Shown: positions 1 through 8,302, numbered from the stretch's first letter. The stretch: 64,000 nt of DNA from an uncultured Oscillospiraceae bacterium (GCA_947627285.1 CANQVL010000007.1:1-64000); one strand, 5' to 3'. Numbers and translations are program-made. Notes: generated from the sequence alone by a model not told the origin.

Positions 1-267
1 CTCCGTCGTGAATATCTCTATTGCCAACCTCGCGCCAAGCGTGAATGCCTCTCGGAAGCGTTTTTCTCCAACGATGGTTGCAAGCTCAAGGCGGTCGTCC
101 TGAATTGAGTGAAGGATAGCTTTCTCCTGCTCGTTCAGACTTTCTTCCAGCTTTTCCACGTTTTCATGTATCCGCTTTAATATTGCCCTTGCCTCCGGGG
201 TAAGCCTGCCCATCTGCTCGACAGGGCAAATGTTGCCATAGTAAAGCTCGTTTATGACGCTGTCCAT
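1..267 (-). CDS. DUF6809 family protein (partial, runs off window)
   Basis: An open frame of 89 codons on the minus strand starts with ATG at 267 behind an AGGGGGAC ribosome binding site and runs off the left edge. It reads MDSVINELYYGNICPVEQMG and is clearly homologous to the complete 91-residue protein at 61710-61985 in this window. The family is known as DUF6809, small acidic helical proteins frequent in Clostridia mobile elements, with no established function. Its 5' flank is copied elsewhere in the window. The missing C-terminus is probably only a few residues. Confidence 0.8.
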   Translation of the reverse strand, partial: MDSVINELYYGNICPVEQMGRLTPEARAILKRIHENVEKLEESLNEQEKAILHSIQDDRLELATIVGEKRFREAFTLGARLAIEIFTTE

Positions 268-276
268 TTTCAGTCC

Positions 277-350
277 CCCTTTGGCAACACACAATACCGC
301 AGAGAGGCAGAAAAGTCGAGAGAAATATGATCGTCAAAAGGGAGAATCGC
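277..350. repeat. Element-end repeat, copy 1 of 3
   Basis: About 73 bp directly upstream of the DUF6809 start (TTTGGCAACACACAATACCG...) recur at 26706-26779 and 61996-62069 with roughly 80-90 percent identity. In copies 1 and 3 a DUF6809 gene follows on the minus strand; in copy 2 the gene is gone. It probably holds that gene's promoter and leader, though no clean sigma-A promoter is visible. Confidence 0.8.
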
Positions 351-842
351 TTTTTCCATCCAGTTGATTTTTGATGGGCAGAGAGAGCAATACAGTCAAC
401 CGGAAAGCAGATACGAAAGTGAGTAATATCTACTTCTTCCTCTGTTCTAACTTCTCCGTTATACTGGGTCCTTTAAGGGGGTTCACAATATTCCAATTTA
501 GAACATTGCAAAGGAGAATTGTGCCGTCTGTCTCCAATTGCGTTTACCGGTATGTGTATAACTACCTGCCTATGATTTTCGGTTGAGCCTAGGAGCGAAG
601 ACGGGGCTTAACGGCAGAGGGAGAATGTACAACGGAGGTGTTATCTCTTTCCTCTCTATGTTAAATCTTTCCTTTCTGTGTTAGATATCTTTTCTCTCTG
701 TATTAAGTCTTTTCTTAAATTGGGTAGTTCAAGGGGGGTCACAGTGAACCGGGGGGTGGTTCAGCAAATTGGCGCAGTCCCCCCTTGGCGGGAGGCTGTG
801 CGTTTTTCCCCGTCACGGTGGTCTTGCTTTTCAAAAAATGCC
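351..842. other. Non-coding stretch with iteron-like repeats
   Basis: I see no convincing gene between the DUF6809 leader and the HigA-like operon promoter. Short open frames here lack ribosome binding sites. The only structured part is a run of three imperfect 20-22 nt repeats at 647-708, listed separately, followed by a G-rich/C-rich segment around 733-775 that could fold. Confidence 0.5.
647..708. repeat. Three tandem imperfect 20-22 nt repeats
   Basis: Units begin at 647, 667 and 689 and follow the pattern CTTTCCTCTCTATGTTAAAT, with a truncated fourth unit at 709. The strand is pyrimidine-rich. Spacing close to two helical turns is typical of protein-binding iterons at plasmid or element origins and of integrase arm sites, but no replication gene is adjacent, so the role is open. 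Confidence 0.6.
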
Positions 843-871
843 TTGACAATATGGGATAAATCCGATATACT
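843..871 (+). promoter_or_regulatory. Sigma-A promoter of the HigA-like operon
   Basis: TTGACA at 843-848 and TATACT at 866-871 are separated by exactly 17 nt. It lies 36 nt upstream of the first small open frame. Confidence 0.8.
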
Positions 872-906
872 GCGTATAGGATAAAACAGATCATTCAGGA
901 GAACCT

Positions 907-972
907 ATGGAGAGCTTCACCGTACTCTGCCAGAAAATACAGGGACAAGTATTTGAGCAGAAAGGAGCATAG
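907..972 (+). CDS. 21-residue leader ORF or toxin remnant
   Basis: ATG at 907 with a CAGGAGAA ribosome binding site starts a 21-codon frame that ends two nt before the ATG of the XRE gene. It occupies the place where a HigB toxin would sit in a higBA operon. The peptide (MESFTVLCQKIQGQVFEQKG...) is not recognisable as HigB. It may be the stub of a deleted toxin or only a translated leader. Confidence 0.35.
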   Translation: MESFTVLCQKIQGQVFEQKGA

Positions 973-974
973 CC

Positions 975-1256
975 ATGAGTGACTTTAAAGCTTTTCTTCA
1001 GGAGCAGCTCCGCGACCCGGAATTTCGCCGGGAGTACGACGCGCTGGAGCCGGAGTTTGCGCTGGTGCAGGCGCTCATCGACGCGCGGAAAAATTCCGGG
1101 CTTACCCAGAAGGAGCTGTCCGAGCGCACCGGCATCGCGCAGTCGGACATCAGCAAATTTGAAAACGGCGACGGCAACCCGTCCGTCAAAACCCTCCAGC
1201 GGCTCGCCGCTGGGATGGGTATGCGGGTGAACATCGAGTTCAGGCCCATCGCCTGA
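975..1256 (+). CDS. XRE-family HTH regulator (HigA-like antitoxin)
   Basis: This 93-residue protein has a helix-turn-helix of the Cro/CI type at about residues 36-88 (SGLTQKELSERTGIAQSDIS, then KFENGDGNPSVKTLQRLAAG). The N-terminal part resembles HigA-type antitoxins, which bind a RelE-like toxin and repress their own promoter. A GAAAGGAG ribosome binding site precedes the ATG. No toxin gene is present: only a 21-codon frame lies upstream, so this is an orphan antitoxin or a stand-alone regulator of the element. Transcription is expected from the promoter at 843-871. Confidence 0.85.
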   Translation: MSDFKAFLQEQLRDPEFRREYDALEPEFALVQALIDARKNSGLTQKELSERTGIAQSDISKFENGDGNPSVKTLQRLAAGMGMRVNIEFRPIA

Positions 1257-1315
1257 GAGATACATTTTTATCGGATTACAGAAAGCGGCGGGGAAATTCC
1301 CCGCCATTTTCTTTG

Positions 1316-3079
1316 TCAACCCATTGTCTGATTCATCTTCTCGTCCTCATGGTCGTCCGGCTTATGGCCCATGGCGATGCGCTTCTCCTGGAGCTCACGC
1401 CGGCGCTTGCGGTCGATGTGGAGGCCCATGTGAGTGGAGTCCTGGGCAGTGGAGTCCCGGAAGATGTTCGCCATGTGGTGGAACATCCGGAGTGCCGCGA
1501 GACCGACTGAGGGGTTGCGCATATCGTCTAAGTGGTCAAGGAAGAATTGGGCGTAGGTGTTGCCCTGAGCCGCCGATTGGGTGAAATAGTACACCGCCGC
1601 CTCTCTGTCAGGCGGCACATCCCGGCCAAGCAGATAGAGCTTGCCGAGAGCGTATTGGGCGTATTGGTTTCCCTGTTCGGCAGATGCTTTCAGATACTCG
1701 ACGGCTGTGTCCACGTCCTTCTCGGTGTTTTCTCCCGCGAGGTAGACCTTGCCCAAGGTGTACCTCGCGTATTGGTCGCCAGCATAGGCGGCATATTTGA
1801 GCCAGCGGATGGCCTCGGTGGACAGGCCGACAGGGAGCAGGAGCTTTCCGAGAGCATAGGCCGAGCAGACTGTACCGCGCTCCGCGGATTTCCGAAACCA
1901 CCCCTCGGCCTTCACCCAATCGGCAGGGACACTCAACCCATCACGGTACACTTTGCCCAGCTGGTGGGCGGCAATCATGTATCCCTCATTCCAAAGACGC
2001 TCCAGCATTTCAATGGCGGACCGCTTTTCGTCCAAGTCGGTATCCTCATCGTAGAGGAGCTTCTTCGCTCTGCGGTATCGCTCGGCCTGCTCATAGATTC
2101 TGTGGATGCTGGAGATCGGAGGCGGTGCTGTTTCCGCCTCCTCCGGCTCATCGTCCATACCCTCGTCCTCAAACGTGACCTTGCGCTCGGAGAGCTTCAG
2201 TGTCTCGCGGATCACCATGTTCCGCACGGGCTTGAACTCCTTCTGCTGGGAGAGCGGCACACGCTCAGGCAGGTCGTCTGTGTAGGTTCGCACCACCTCG
2301 TCCTGCATATCCTGCCAGAGCGAGTACGCCGCCGCGACTCTCTTGTCCTTCGCCAGCTCGTCCACGATCTCGTCGATGACGTTCTTGACCCTCGGCGGGA
2401 GGTAGCCGTAGACTTTCTTACCCTTTGTGGCCTTGAGCTTCTCAGCCAGCTCGCCGATGAGCTGCTCCAGCCGTTTATTCACAGCAGAGCCGCTGTTCAT
2501 GGATGTCACCAGCTTTGCCATTCGCTCCTGGGCCGACCTCTGGAGCGTATTTCTATACTCAGTCTTGCGCTCGTAGGTGTGCAGAAGGTCCTGCTCGAAT
2601 ACGCGCGTGGCGAAGGCAGACTTGATGTCCCGGATTCCCTGCTTGGTGAGATACCCCTCCTTGGGATTGGAGGAGAGCACCACCATGTGTATGTGGACGT
2701 GCTTCTCCTTCTCGTGCAGCGCGGCGTACCAGCGCAGATGCTCCAGCGGTATCCTGTAGCCTTTCGCAATCTCGGCGGCGCAGGAATTGACCAGCGCCCG
2801 CCAGTTGTCCACGTCGGTGTAGCCGAGACGTTCCGCGTCCTCACGCCGCAGCGACACCACCGGCGTCCACACGATGCCGGGGTGATTCGCCACCTCATCC
2901 ACAGCCTTACTGAGATTCAGCACCTTCCCGTCCTTGTTCCACAGCCCGTGGTCGCCGTCGCTACGGACGCCGGGACGGTGAGAGACGTAGTCCAGATAGT
3001 TTTCGCGCTTGTCCATGGAGTCGATGAACTGCTCCCACACCTGGTCGATGAAATCCGACGCGGCGTCCTTGGTGTGCAC
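1316..3079 (-). CDS. MobP-type relaxase with Sel1 repeats, N-terminally truncated
   Basis: The product is homologous over its length to the relaxase at 50056-51942. The HUH-type metal site is seen in EKEKHVHIHMVV, and a segment like the other protein's second YMKYIATRP block is present (YLDYVSHRPGV). The C-terminal third holds four to five Sel1/TPR-like repeats (AxxLGKVYxxG, WFRKSAERG). Relaxases nick oriT and pilot the strand into the recipient. The frame is open up to 3208 but has no start other than GTG at 3079. The first 60 or so residues of the intact homolog, including its first YMRYIATRE block, are missing because of a deletion joining it to mobC. Probably inactive. Confidence 0.75.
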   Translation of the reverse strand: MHTKDAASDFIDQVWEQFIDSMDKRENYLDYVSHRPGVRSDGDHGLWNKDGKVLNLSKAVDEVANHPGIVWTPVVSLRREDAERLGYTDVDNWRALVNSCAAEIAKGYRIPLEHLRWYAALHEKEKHVHIHMVVLSSNPKEGYLTKQGIRDIKSAFATRVFEQDLLHTYERKTEYRNTLQRSAQERMAKLVTSMNSGSAVNKRLEQLIGELAEKLKATKGKKVYGYLPPRVKNVIDEIVDELAKDKRVAAAYSLWQDMQDEVVRTYTDDLPERVPLSQQKEFKPVRNMVIRETLKLSERKVTFEDEGMDDEPEEAETAPPPISSIHRIYEQAERYRRAKKLLYDEDTDLDEKRSAIEMLERLWNEGYMIAAHQLGKVYRDGLSVPADWVKAEGWFRKSAERGTVCSAYALGKLLLPVGLSTEAIRWLKYAAYAGDQYARYTLGKVYLAGENTEKDVDTAVEYLKASAEQGNQYAQYALGKLYLLGRDVPPDREAAVYYFTQSAAQGNTYAQFFLDHLDDMRNPSVGLAALRMFHHMANIFRDSTAQDSTHMGLHIDRKRRRELQEKRIAMGHKPDDHEDEKMNQTMG

Positions 3080-3092
3080 GGAGAGGTAATCC

Positions 3093-3563
3093 TCATACTC
3101 CGCCAGCTCCTTGGATTGTGGGAAGGTCTTGACGAGCCGCAGGATATACTCGCGCTGTTTCTCTGTTGTGGACTCCGAGCCTCGCTCTGACCTGACCGCA
3201 GGTCTTCTTCACCTCGTCTATGGCGAACGCCCGGAGGGCCTTGCGGTCGATGTCGTCCACCCGGAAGTGGGCGGCGATAGTGTGGCAGGCCATGTTCAGC
3301 TCCACCGCCCACTTGAACAAGAGGGAGCGGAGACGGTTATTGTTGTTCTCCAGTATCCCGCGGATCATGGACGACAGCACCGGGCCCAGGAAGTTGGAAG
3401 CGTCGTTGGATTCCAGGTAGCCCACGTAGAACGCGAGGGCGTTGTCGATAAACTCACTTCGCGTTTTGCAGTTGTCCCGCTTCATCCAGTGGTCGATGTC
3501 CTCAATGGCGGTGGGCCGGAGCCATACCGCGGTCCTCACTTTGTTGTTTTCAGTGTTTTCCAA
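3093..3563 (-). CDS. MobC-like relaxosome protein with deletion-altered C-terminus
   Basis: The N-terminal 120 residues resemble the MobC-like protein at 51930-52343. Both have a short DNA-binding N-terminus (TRSEFIDNALAFYVGYL versus TRNEFLEHAVQFYIDHL), and both read VKKTCGQVR/VKQTSGRVS near the end. Such proteins load the relaxase at oriT. After CGQVR the reading frame runs out of frame through relaxase sequence, so the last 35 or so residues are not native. An ATG at 3563 is preceded by an AAGGAGGA ribosome binding site. The gene sits just upstream of the truncated relaxase, as in the intact element. Confidence 0.7.
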   Translation of the reverse strand: MENTENNKVRTAVWLRPTAIEDIDHWMKRDNCKTRSEFIDNALAFYVGYLESNDASNFLGPVLSSMIRGILENNNNRLRSLLFKWAVELNMACHTIAAHFRVDDIDRKALRAFAIDEVKKTCGQVRARLGVHNRETARVYPAARQDLPTIQGAGGV

Positions 3564-4307
3564 TGTAGTCCTCCTTCTGATGTATGACTCACCAAAAAGC
3601 CCTGCGGCACCGGCGTTTTGGGCTTCAAGGTGTACCTGAAACCGGGGCAGCCGTTTTTACCGACCACCCCGGCGAAACTCAAAAAAGCCCCGCACTGCGG
3701 GGCTTTGTGACCGGGATGGGTCGCTTGCGACCACCTCCCTTTATCTTGTTCGATAATCGAACGGGGTCAAAAGCCTGAGAACGGGCTCTTGACCTCGCCC
3801 GACAGCGGCTCAAAAAGCCGCTCCTGTTTTGAGTGGTGCGCCTGCCCCACGCGGATGGGAGTGTGTCAGTGACTTTGATCCTGAAGATCACAGGAGAGGG
3901 ACTTTGCGTCCTCTCCCCTGCCCCGTCTGCGTACCGTCCTCACATTTTTCGTCAGGCGATTCTGTGCTCTTGGCGTCCTAGTGTACCTCCAGCACAACGT
4001 TGATGCCAACTCGTAACCTCACGCAGGAGCCCCGGCTGCCTTTGGAACACTATCAGGACAGCAGACCGTCTGTCGGTGGAGCACAACACCGTATGCGAGT
4101 CAGTGTCTCACGGGAGAACCCGTGTCGCTACAATGACAGAGGGTGTTGCCGAGGCTCAGCAACCTCCGAGCAGAGAGGGCAATCCGAATCAGATCAACGC
4201 AGATGGTCCAGTCACCCTCTCTGCTCTACCCCACCGTCACGGCAGAGAGTGGTATCCGACCAGCACACCAACCCAGCCCCGAACTCCCCGCCGCTCAGTT
4301 CATCACT
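3564..4307. other. Intergenic region upstream of mobC; possible oriT
   Basis: No protein gene is convincing here. The part next to mobC contains a perfect 10-bp hairpin (AAAGCCCCGC/GCGGGGCTTT, loop ACT, 3684-3706) and a GTTCGAT/ATCGAAC palindrome near 3750. A hairpin with the same CCCGCACTGCGGG core lies upstream of mobC in the tRNA-Thr element (52456-52474). Position and conservation fit an oriT, but no nic site can be assigned. Confidence 0.4.
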
Positions 4308-4600
4308 TCACATACTGTCCTCCTCCCCCTCGTCCGACTCGTCCTCCAGGTACGGGCAGTCCTCGCCGTCGCAGTCGGCGCAGATTTCATTGGCTCTCTC
4401 TTTGAACTCACTGGCGAGAGCGACGAGACCGCCCATGGCCTCCCGCAGGTCGTTGGCGGACATCTGCTTTTTGGTGACGGTGATCACGTTGTCGGAAACG
4501 TGGAACTCCACCTCATCGTCCAGGCGAGGCCCGCCTGGGTGAGGATATCGGTGGGGAACTTCACATCCTCATCCGCAATTTTTGCAATGGTGATTTTCAT
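4308..4600 (-). pseudogene. AbrB/MazE-like protein, frameshifted
   Basis: ATG at 4600 opens MKITIAKIADEDVKFPTDIL, which then falls out of frame near 4530. The continuation DDEVEFHVSDNVITVTKKQM is open in the neighbouring frame to 4308. Joined, the two give a protein of about 96 residues with a swapped-hairpin AbrB-like N-terminus and an acidic Cys-containing tail (ICADCDGEDCPYLEDE). A one-base change around 4525-4535 breaks it. AbrB-type proteins are DNA-binding regulators or antitoxins; the specific role is unknown. Confidence 0.6.
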
Positions 4601-4785
4601 TTCACACCGCCTTATTGTTTGTCACGCACTGGAGAGCCAAGGGTTAGGGTGCTCTCGGACCCTCGTCGGGCATGATTTGCTGGTTTTGTGTAGTGAATTG
4701 TGCTGTTCATAGAAATTACCATGCCGGAGCGGCGCCGGCACAAATAGGGATGAAAACAGACGCCGCAAAATTATCTGTTTTCAGG

Positions 4786-5000
4786 TATAATAGCGTCAAG
4801 AGAGGCAAACTACAAAGCACGGCAGGAGGAGTTGCACGCAACTCATCAGTCGCAAAGGCAGTATAGAAATCAGTGTAAGCACCGCTATTCAAGCACAAAT
4901 AAGAGGGTCATTTGAGTCCGCACAGTAAGAATTGTAAAATACTTCTGTATTTTTGTGTGGCGGTGCAGTCACTGCCTCTCTCTTTAATTTAGAAGGAGGC
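4786..5000 (+). ncRNA. Candidate IS110 bridge (seek) RNA region
   Basis: TATAAT at 4786-4791 has no partner -35 at the right distance, followed by about 200 nt of non-coding, potentially folded sequence up to the transposase ribosome binding site. In characterised IS110 elements the promoter of the bridge RNA is completed only when the right end joins the left end in the circular form. A lone -10 near the left end fits that. The RNA boundaries and guide loops are not resolved here. Confidence 0.4.
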
Positions 5001-5005
5001 GCGGC

Positions 5006-6277
5006 ATGAAGCTCACTTACCCCATCTGCTGTGGCGTCGATGTTCACAAGACCTTTCTCGTCGCTACGGTCATTACAAGCGATGGCATCATTCCTCATTA
5101 CCATCAAAAACGGTTCTCTACCTTCTACAGCGGCCTTGTCGCATTCAGGCAGTGGCTGCTCGACTACAACTGCAAAGATGTCTGTATGGAGAGCACCGGC
5201 AAGTATTGGGTCCCCGTCTGGAACGTTCTTGAGGGGGACATCCATGTATGCCTCGCGAATCCCAAATGGGTCTCCGCTGTAAAGGGCAACAAGGATGACA
5301 AGAAGGATTCCAAATGGATCGGCGACCTGTTCCGCATGGGCCTTGTTCCGGGCAGTTACATCCCCGTCAAGGACATCCGTGTTCTTCGCGAGTTCACCAG
5401 ATACCGCAGCAAGCTCGTATCCATGCGTTCCAGTGAGAAGAACCGTTTTCAAAACGCTTTCACTGTGTGCAATCTGACGCTGGATGCTGTTGTTTCGAAT
5501 ATGTTCGGCAGATCCGCCACCGCCATTGAGAATTATCTGCTGGAGGCAGATACCGTTGACCCGGAACAGTGCCTTCCCTTGCTGCGAGGTTCTCTGAAGA
5601 AGAAAGCCTCAGATGTAGTTGAAGCCGTCCAAGGCTTCAATATGACCCCGGAGCAAAAGGAACGGGTACGTATCATCCAGGGCCATTTCGCGGACATTGA
5701 CCATCGTATCCAGCAGATAGACCAGATCGTTGATCGCCTTCTTGAGAAGTACGAGGGGCAGATATCTCTGCTCTGCACGATCCCGGGGATTGACCGCCGC
5801 ATTGCCATTACGATCCTCTCGGAGATCGGTGCGGATATGTCCCAATTCGGTTCCTCCAAGCGTTTGTGCAACTGGGCCGGTCTGGCTCCGGCCAACAACC
5901 AGTCCGCCGGCAAGAAGAAGTCCGTCAGGGTCTCCCGTGCCGGAGTTTACCTGAAGCCGGCTCTGGTGGAGGCCGCCCATGCCGCAGTCAAATCTACTGT
6001 GGAGCAGCCGTATTACCGTCTCAAGTACGAACGCCTTATGAGGCGCAGAGGCAAGAAACGCGCTGTCGTTGCCATAGCGAGGATGATCCTGACCGCTATC
6101 TTCGCTATGCTTCAAACCGGCGAGGTATTTGATCCCACGGACCTTAACAAATTTGACATGCCTGAAAATTTGCGGCATAAACGACTCATTTCCTCTGCGA
6201 AAGAGGCTGTCTCGCTCCTGGTTTCCCTTGGCCTTGTATCGGAGGGTTCCATTTCTTTGGAGCCTTTATCTGCTTAA
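5006..6277 (+). CDS. IS110-family transposase/recombinase
   Basis: The 423-residue protein has the RuvC-like DEDD domain at the N-terminus: D12 in GVDVHK, E62 in MESTGKYW, and the D98/D101 pair in KGNKDDKKDSKW. The C-terminal Tnp domain includes PGIDRRIAITILSEIG and the GLAPANNQSAGKKK/SRAGVYLKPALVEAA stretch that carries the catalytic serine region. IS110 recombinases use an RNA guide from the element to choose target and donor DNA. An AGAAGGAGG ribosome binding site precedes ATG 5006. The frame is intact and all key residues are present, so the copy may be active. Confidence 0.93.
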   Translation: MKLTYPICCGVDVHKTFLVATVITSDGIIPHYHQKRFSTFYSGLVAFRQWLLDYNCKDVCMESTGKYWVPVWNVLEGDIHVCLANPKWVSAVKGNKDDKKDSKWIGDLFRMGLVPGSYIPVKDIRVLREFTRYRSKLVSMRSSEKNRFQNAFTVCNLTLDAVVSNMFGRSATAIENYLLEADTVDPEQCLPLLRGSLKKKASDVVEAVQGFNMTPEQKERVRIIQGHFADIDHRIQQIDQIVDRLLEKYEGQISLLCTIPGIDRRIAITILSEIGADMSQFGSSKRLCNWAGLAPANNQSAGKKKSVRVSRAGVYLKPALVEAAHAAVKSTVEQPYYRLKYERLMRRRGKKRAVVAIARMILTAIFAMLQTGEVFDPTDLNKFDMPENLRHKRLISSAKEAVSLLVSLGLVSEGSISLEPLSA

Positions 6278-6561
6278 CTGTATCTACTTTCTTGCCTCCC
6301 CGTCGTGGGCTTGCTTTGCTATGCCTTTTTCCTGATCTGCTCTACGTTTTGCGCTCGTTAATTGTTTTCACAGTATACCTCCTAATAATAAAATGACCGG
6401 GGCTGAAATGCCCCGGCATATGGGCTTTGCCTCGACGAATCTATCCGCGGATTATTCATCTGCCGTACTGCTTACCGCGTCTCAAAGTGGGGCGTAGATT
6501 CAGCCTTGTTTTTACTGGCGTTCTGTACTATAATCATTATACATAATTCGTGCGTTTTCTG
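6278..6561. other. Intergenic region between IS110 and the AlbA-type regulator
   Basis: No gene is seen. A CCGGGGC/GCCCCGG hairpin at about 6398-6418 could end transcription from the transposase. The rest leads into the promoter at 6562-6590. Confidence 0.5.
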
Positions 6562-6590
6562 TTGCGTTAAACACACGCGTGCGTTATAAT
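6562..6590 (+). promoter_or_regulatory. Promoter with palindromic operator in the spacer
   Basis: TTGCGT (6562-6567) and TATAAT (6585-6590) are 17 nt apart. The near-perfect palindrome AACACACGCGTGCGTT (6570-6585) fills the spacer, an arrangement that suits direct repression. Two further copies of the palindrome lie just after the gene at 8264-8279 and 8285-8302. Confidence 0.75.
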
Positions 6591-6611
6591 CAATATATTG
6601 GAGGTGATGTT

Positions 6612-8258
6612 GTGTCCAATATCGGTTTCAAAGAGGACTTGGTGAATGAGTTCAAAAGTGATAAATCTTGTTTATCGGACGGTGACATCATTGACGCTGT
6701 TGTTGCCTTTGCCAATACAGATGGCGGCGACTTATATCTGGGTGTTGAAAATAATGGCGAAATTACCGGATTGCACGATAAGCACAAGGACATTACGCAG
6801 CTTGCGGCGTTTATAGCCAACAGGACTGTTCCTCCGGTATCCGTTCGTACAGAAATTTTGGGATCAGGTCTTCCGGTGCTGAGGATCTCCGTTCCTAAAC
6901 GAACCAGTGTAGTGGCCTCCTCTGATGGCAAGATCCAGCGGCGCCGGCTCAAGCCAAATGGCGAACCTGAAAATGTGCCTATGTATCCGTATGAAATAAC
7001 CGCTCGGCTTTCGTCGTTAAGTTTGCTCGACTATTCAGCACAGCCTGTTCCGGATGCTGTCTATCAGGATCTTGACCCCGTGGAACGGGAACGGTTAAGG
7101 AACGTCATTCGTTCCTACCGCGGAGAGACGGCACTGCTGGAATTGAATGACGAGGAACTGGACAAGGCCTTACAGTTGGTAACAATTCGGGATGGAGCCA
7201 TAGTTCCCACATTTTGCGGTATGCTGCTGATTGGCAAAAAAGAAGCGCTGAAACGCCATATGCCAACGGCAGAAGCATCCATACAGGTTCTTGTGGGTAC
7301 AGATATCAAGGTGAACGAATCCTTCTTCTTACCCATTCTTGCGGCATTTGAAAAAATATCGGATGCCTTCTCAGCGTGGAATCACAGCGAGGAAATGAGT
7401 CTGGGAATGTTCCGCATCACGATCCCAGACTATGACACCAGAGCATTCCGTGAAGCCTTGGTCAACGCGTTTTGCCACAGGGACTATTCTGTTCTTGGAC
7501 GCGTCTTGGTTCAAATCAACGACGAGGGAATGACCATCAGTAATCCTGGGGGGTTTATCGAGGGCATTCGAGTCGACAACCTGCTGGACGTGGAGCCCCA
7601 TGGCAGGAACCCGGCATTGGCTGACGCTATGAAGCGCATTGGGTTAGCTGAGCGTACCGGAAGAGGAATTGACCGCATTTTTGAAGGTTCATTGCTGTAT
7701 GGTCGATTGCTTCCGGACTATTCAAGCTCCACACCATCCAGCGTGAGACTTTTTATTCCAAAAGGGCCGACCGATAAAGCGTTCATTCGCTTGGTTTCTG
7801 AAGAACAGCAACGCCTTGGGCGGTCTTTGCCGATCCATTTACTACTTGCGCTGGATGCGGTAAAGCAATTGCACCGCGTCTCTGTACAGGATGTTGCCGA
7901 AAGAATCCACACAGATGAGAGCCGGGTGCGTGTTGTTCTTGAAACCCTTGTGGAATCCGGCTTAGTAGAGAGATTAGGCAATGGTCGTGGACGCTATTAT
8001 ATCATGAGCTCCAAATATTCAAAAGAAAATCATAGCAGTGTTGGATATGTGCGAGATCGAGATATAGATGTGCTCCGGCATCAAGAATTGGTAATGCAAC
8101 TGGTACAAGCTAAAGGCGAAGTTACACGCTCAGATGTGGTGGAGCTTCTACATGTGACACCTCCCCAAGCATATCGAATTCTCCAAAAGCTAAAAGACTC
8201 TGGACGTCTGTCGCTGGAAGGGAAGGGTGCGGGAGCCAAGTATCACACAACAAAATAG
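6612..8258 (+). CDS. Schlafen AlbA_2 domain, ATP-binding transcriptional regulator
   Basis: The N-terminal 120 residues form an AlbA_2 (Schlafen-type) nucleic-acid domain (VNEFKS...DAVVAFANTDGGDLYLGV). The middle has a GHKL-like ATP-binding fold of the HATPase_c_4 type (EALVNAFCHRDY, ISNPGGFIEG, ERTGRGIDRI). The last 150 residues contain two winged-helix segments. Proteins of this layout are annotated as putative transcriptional regulators, often on mobile elements. GTG at 6612 is chosen because a GGAGGTGAT ribosome binding site lies just upstream; an upstream in-frame start at 6579 would lie inside the promoter. The flanking ACACGCGTGT palindromes suggest autoregulation. Confidence 0.85.
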   Translation: MSNIGFKEDLVNEFKSDKSCLSDGDIIDAVVAFANTDGGDLYLGVENNGEITGLHDKHKDITQLAAFIANRTVPPVSVRTEILGSGLPVLRISVPKRTSVVASSDGKIQRRRLKPNGEPENVPMYPYEITARLSSLSLLDYSAQPVPDAVYQDLDPVERERLRNVIRSYRGETALLELNDEELDKALQLVTIRDGAIVPTFCGMLLIGKKEALKRHMPTAEASIQVLVGTDIKVNESFFLPILAAFEKISDAFSAWNHSEEMSLGMFRITIPDYDTRAFREALVNAFCHRDYSVLGRVLVQINDEGMTISNPGGFIEGIRVDNLLDVEPHGRNPALADAMKRIGLAERTGRGIDRIFEGSLLYGRLLPDYSSSTPSSVRLFIPKGPTDKAFIRLVSEEQQRLGRSLPIHLLLALDAVKQLHRVSVQDVAERIHTDESRVRVVLETLVESGLVERLGNGRGRYYIMSSKYSKENHSSVGYVRDRDIDVLRHQELVMQLVQAKGEVTRSDVVELLHVTPPQAYRILQKLKDSGRLSLEGKGAGAKYHTTK

Positions 8259-8263
8259 CAAAA

Positions 8264-8302
8264 AACACACGCGTGTGTTACGAAAAACGCACGCGTGTGT
8301 TT
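8264..8302. promoter_or_regulatory. Two ACACGCGTGT palindromes after the AlbA-type gene
   Basis: AACACACGCGTGTGTT at 8264-8279 is a perfect 16-bp palindrome, and AAACGCACGCGTGTGTTT at 8285-8302 has one mismatch. They match the operator in the gene's own promoter and may be further binding sites or a looping partner. No T-tract follows that would make them a good terminator. Confidence 0.65.

Larger units (their letters stand above)
4780..6400 (+). mobile_element. IS110-family insertion sequence (ends approximate)
   Basis: A DEDD transposase gene (5006-6277) is preceded by about 220 nt of non-coding DNA and followed by about 100 nt. This layout, with no terminal inverted repeats, is typical of IS110. 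The ends are only estimated. The left end is expected just before the -10-like TATAAT at 4786, and the right end before the next gene's regulatory region. Confidence 0.6.

Noticed and set aside
647..708. CRISPR array
   Set aside because: Units are 20-22 nt with no spacers and no cas genes nearby. No other array-like pattern was seen in the window.
1532..3190. 552-residue open frame on the plus strand
   Set aside because: It is the antisense of the relaxase, whose codon use and homologous copy are clear. The product resembles nothing and has no ribosome binding site.
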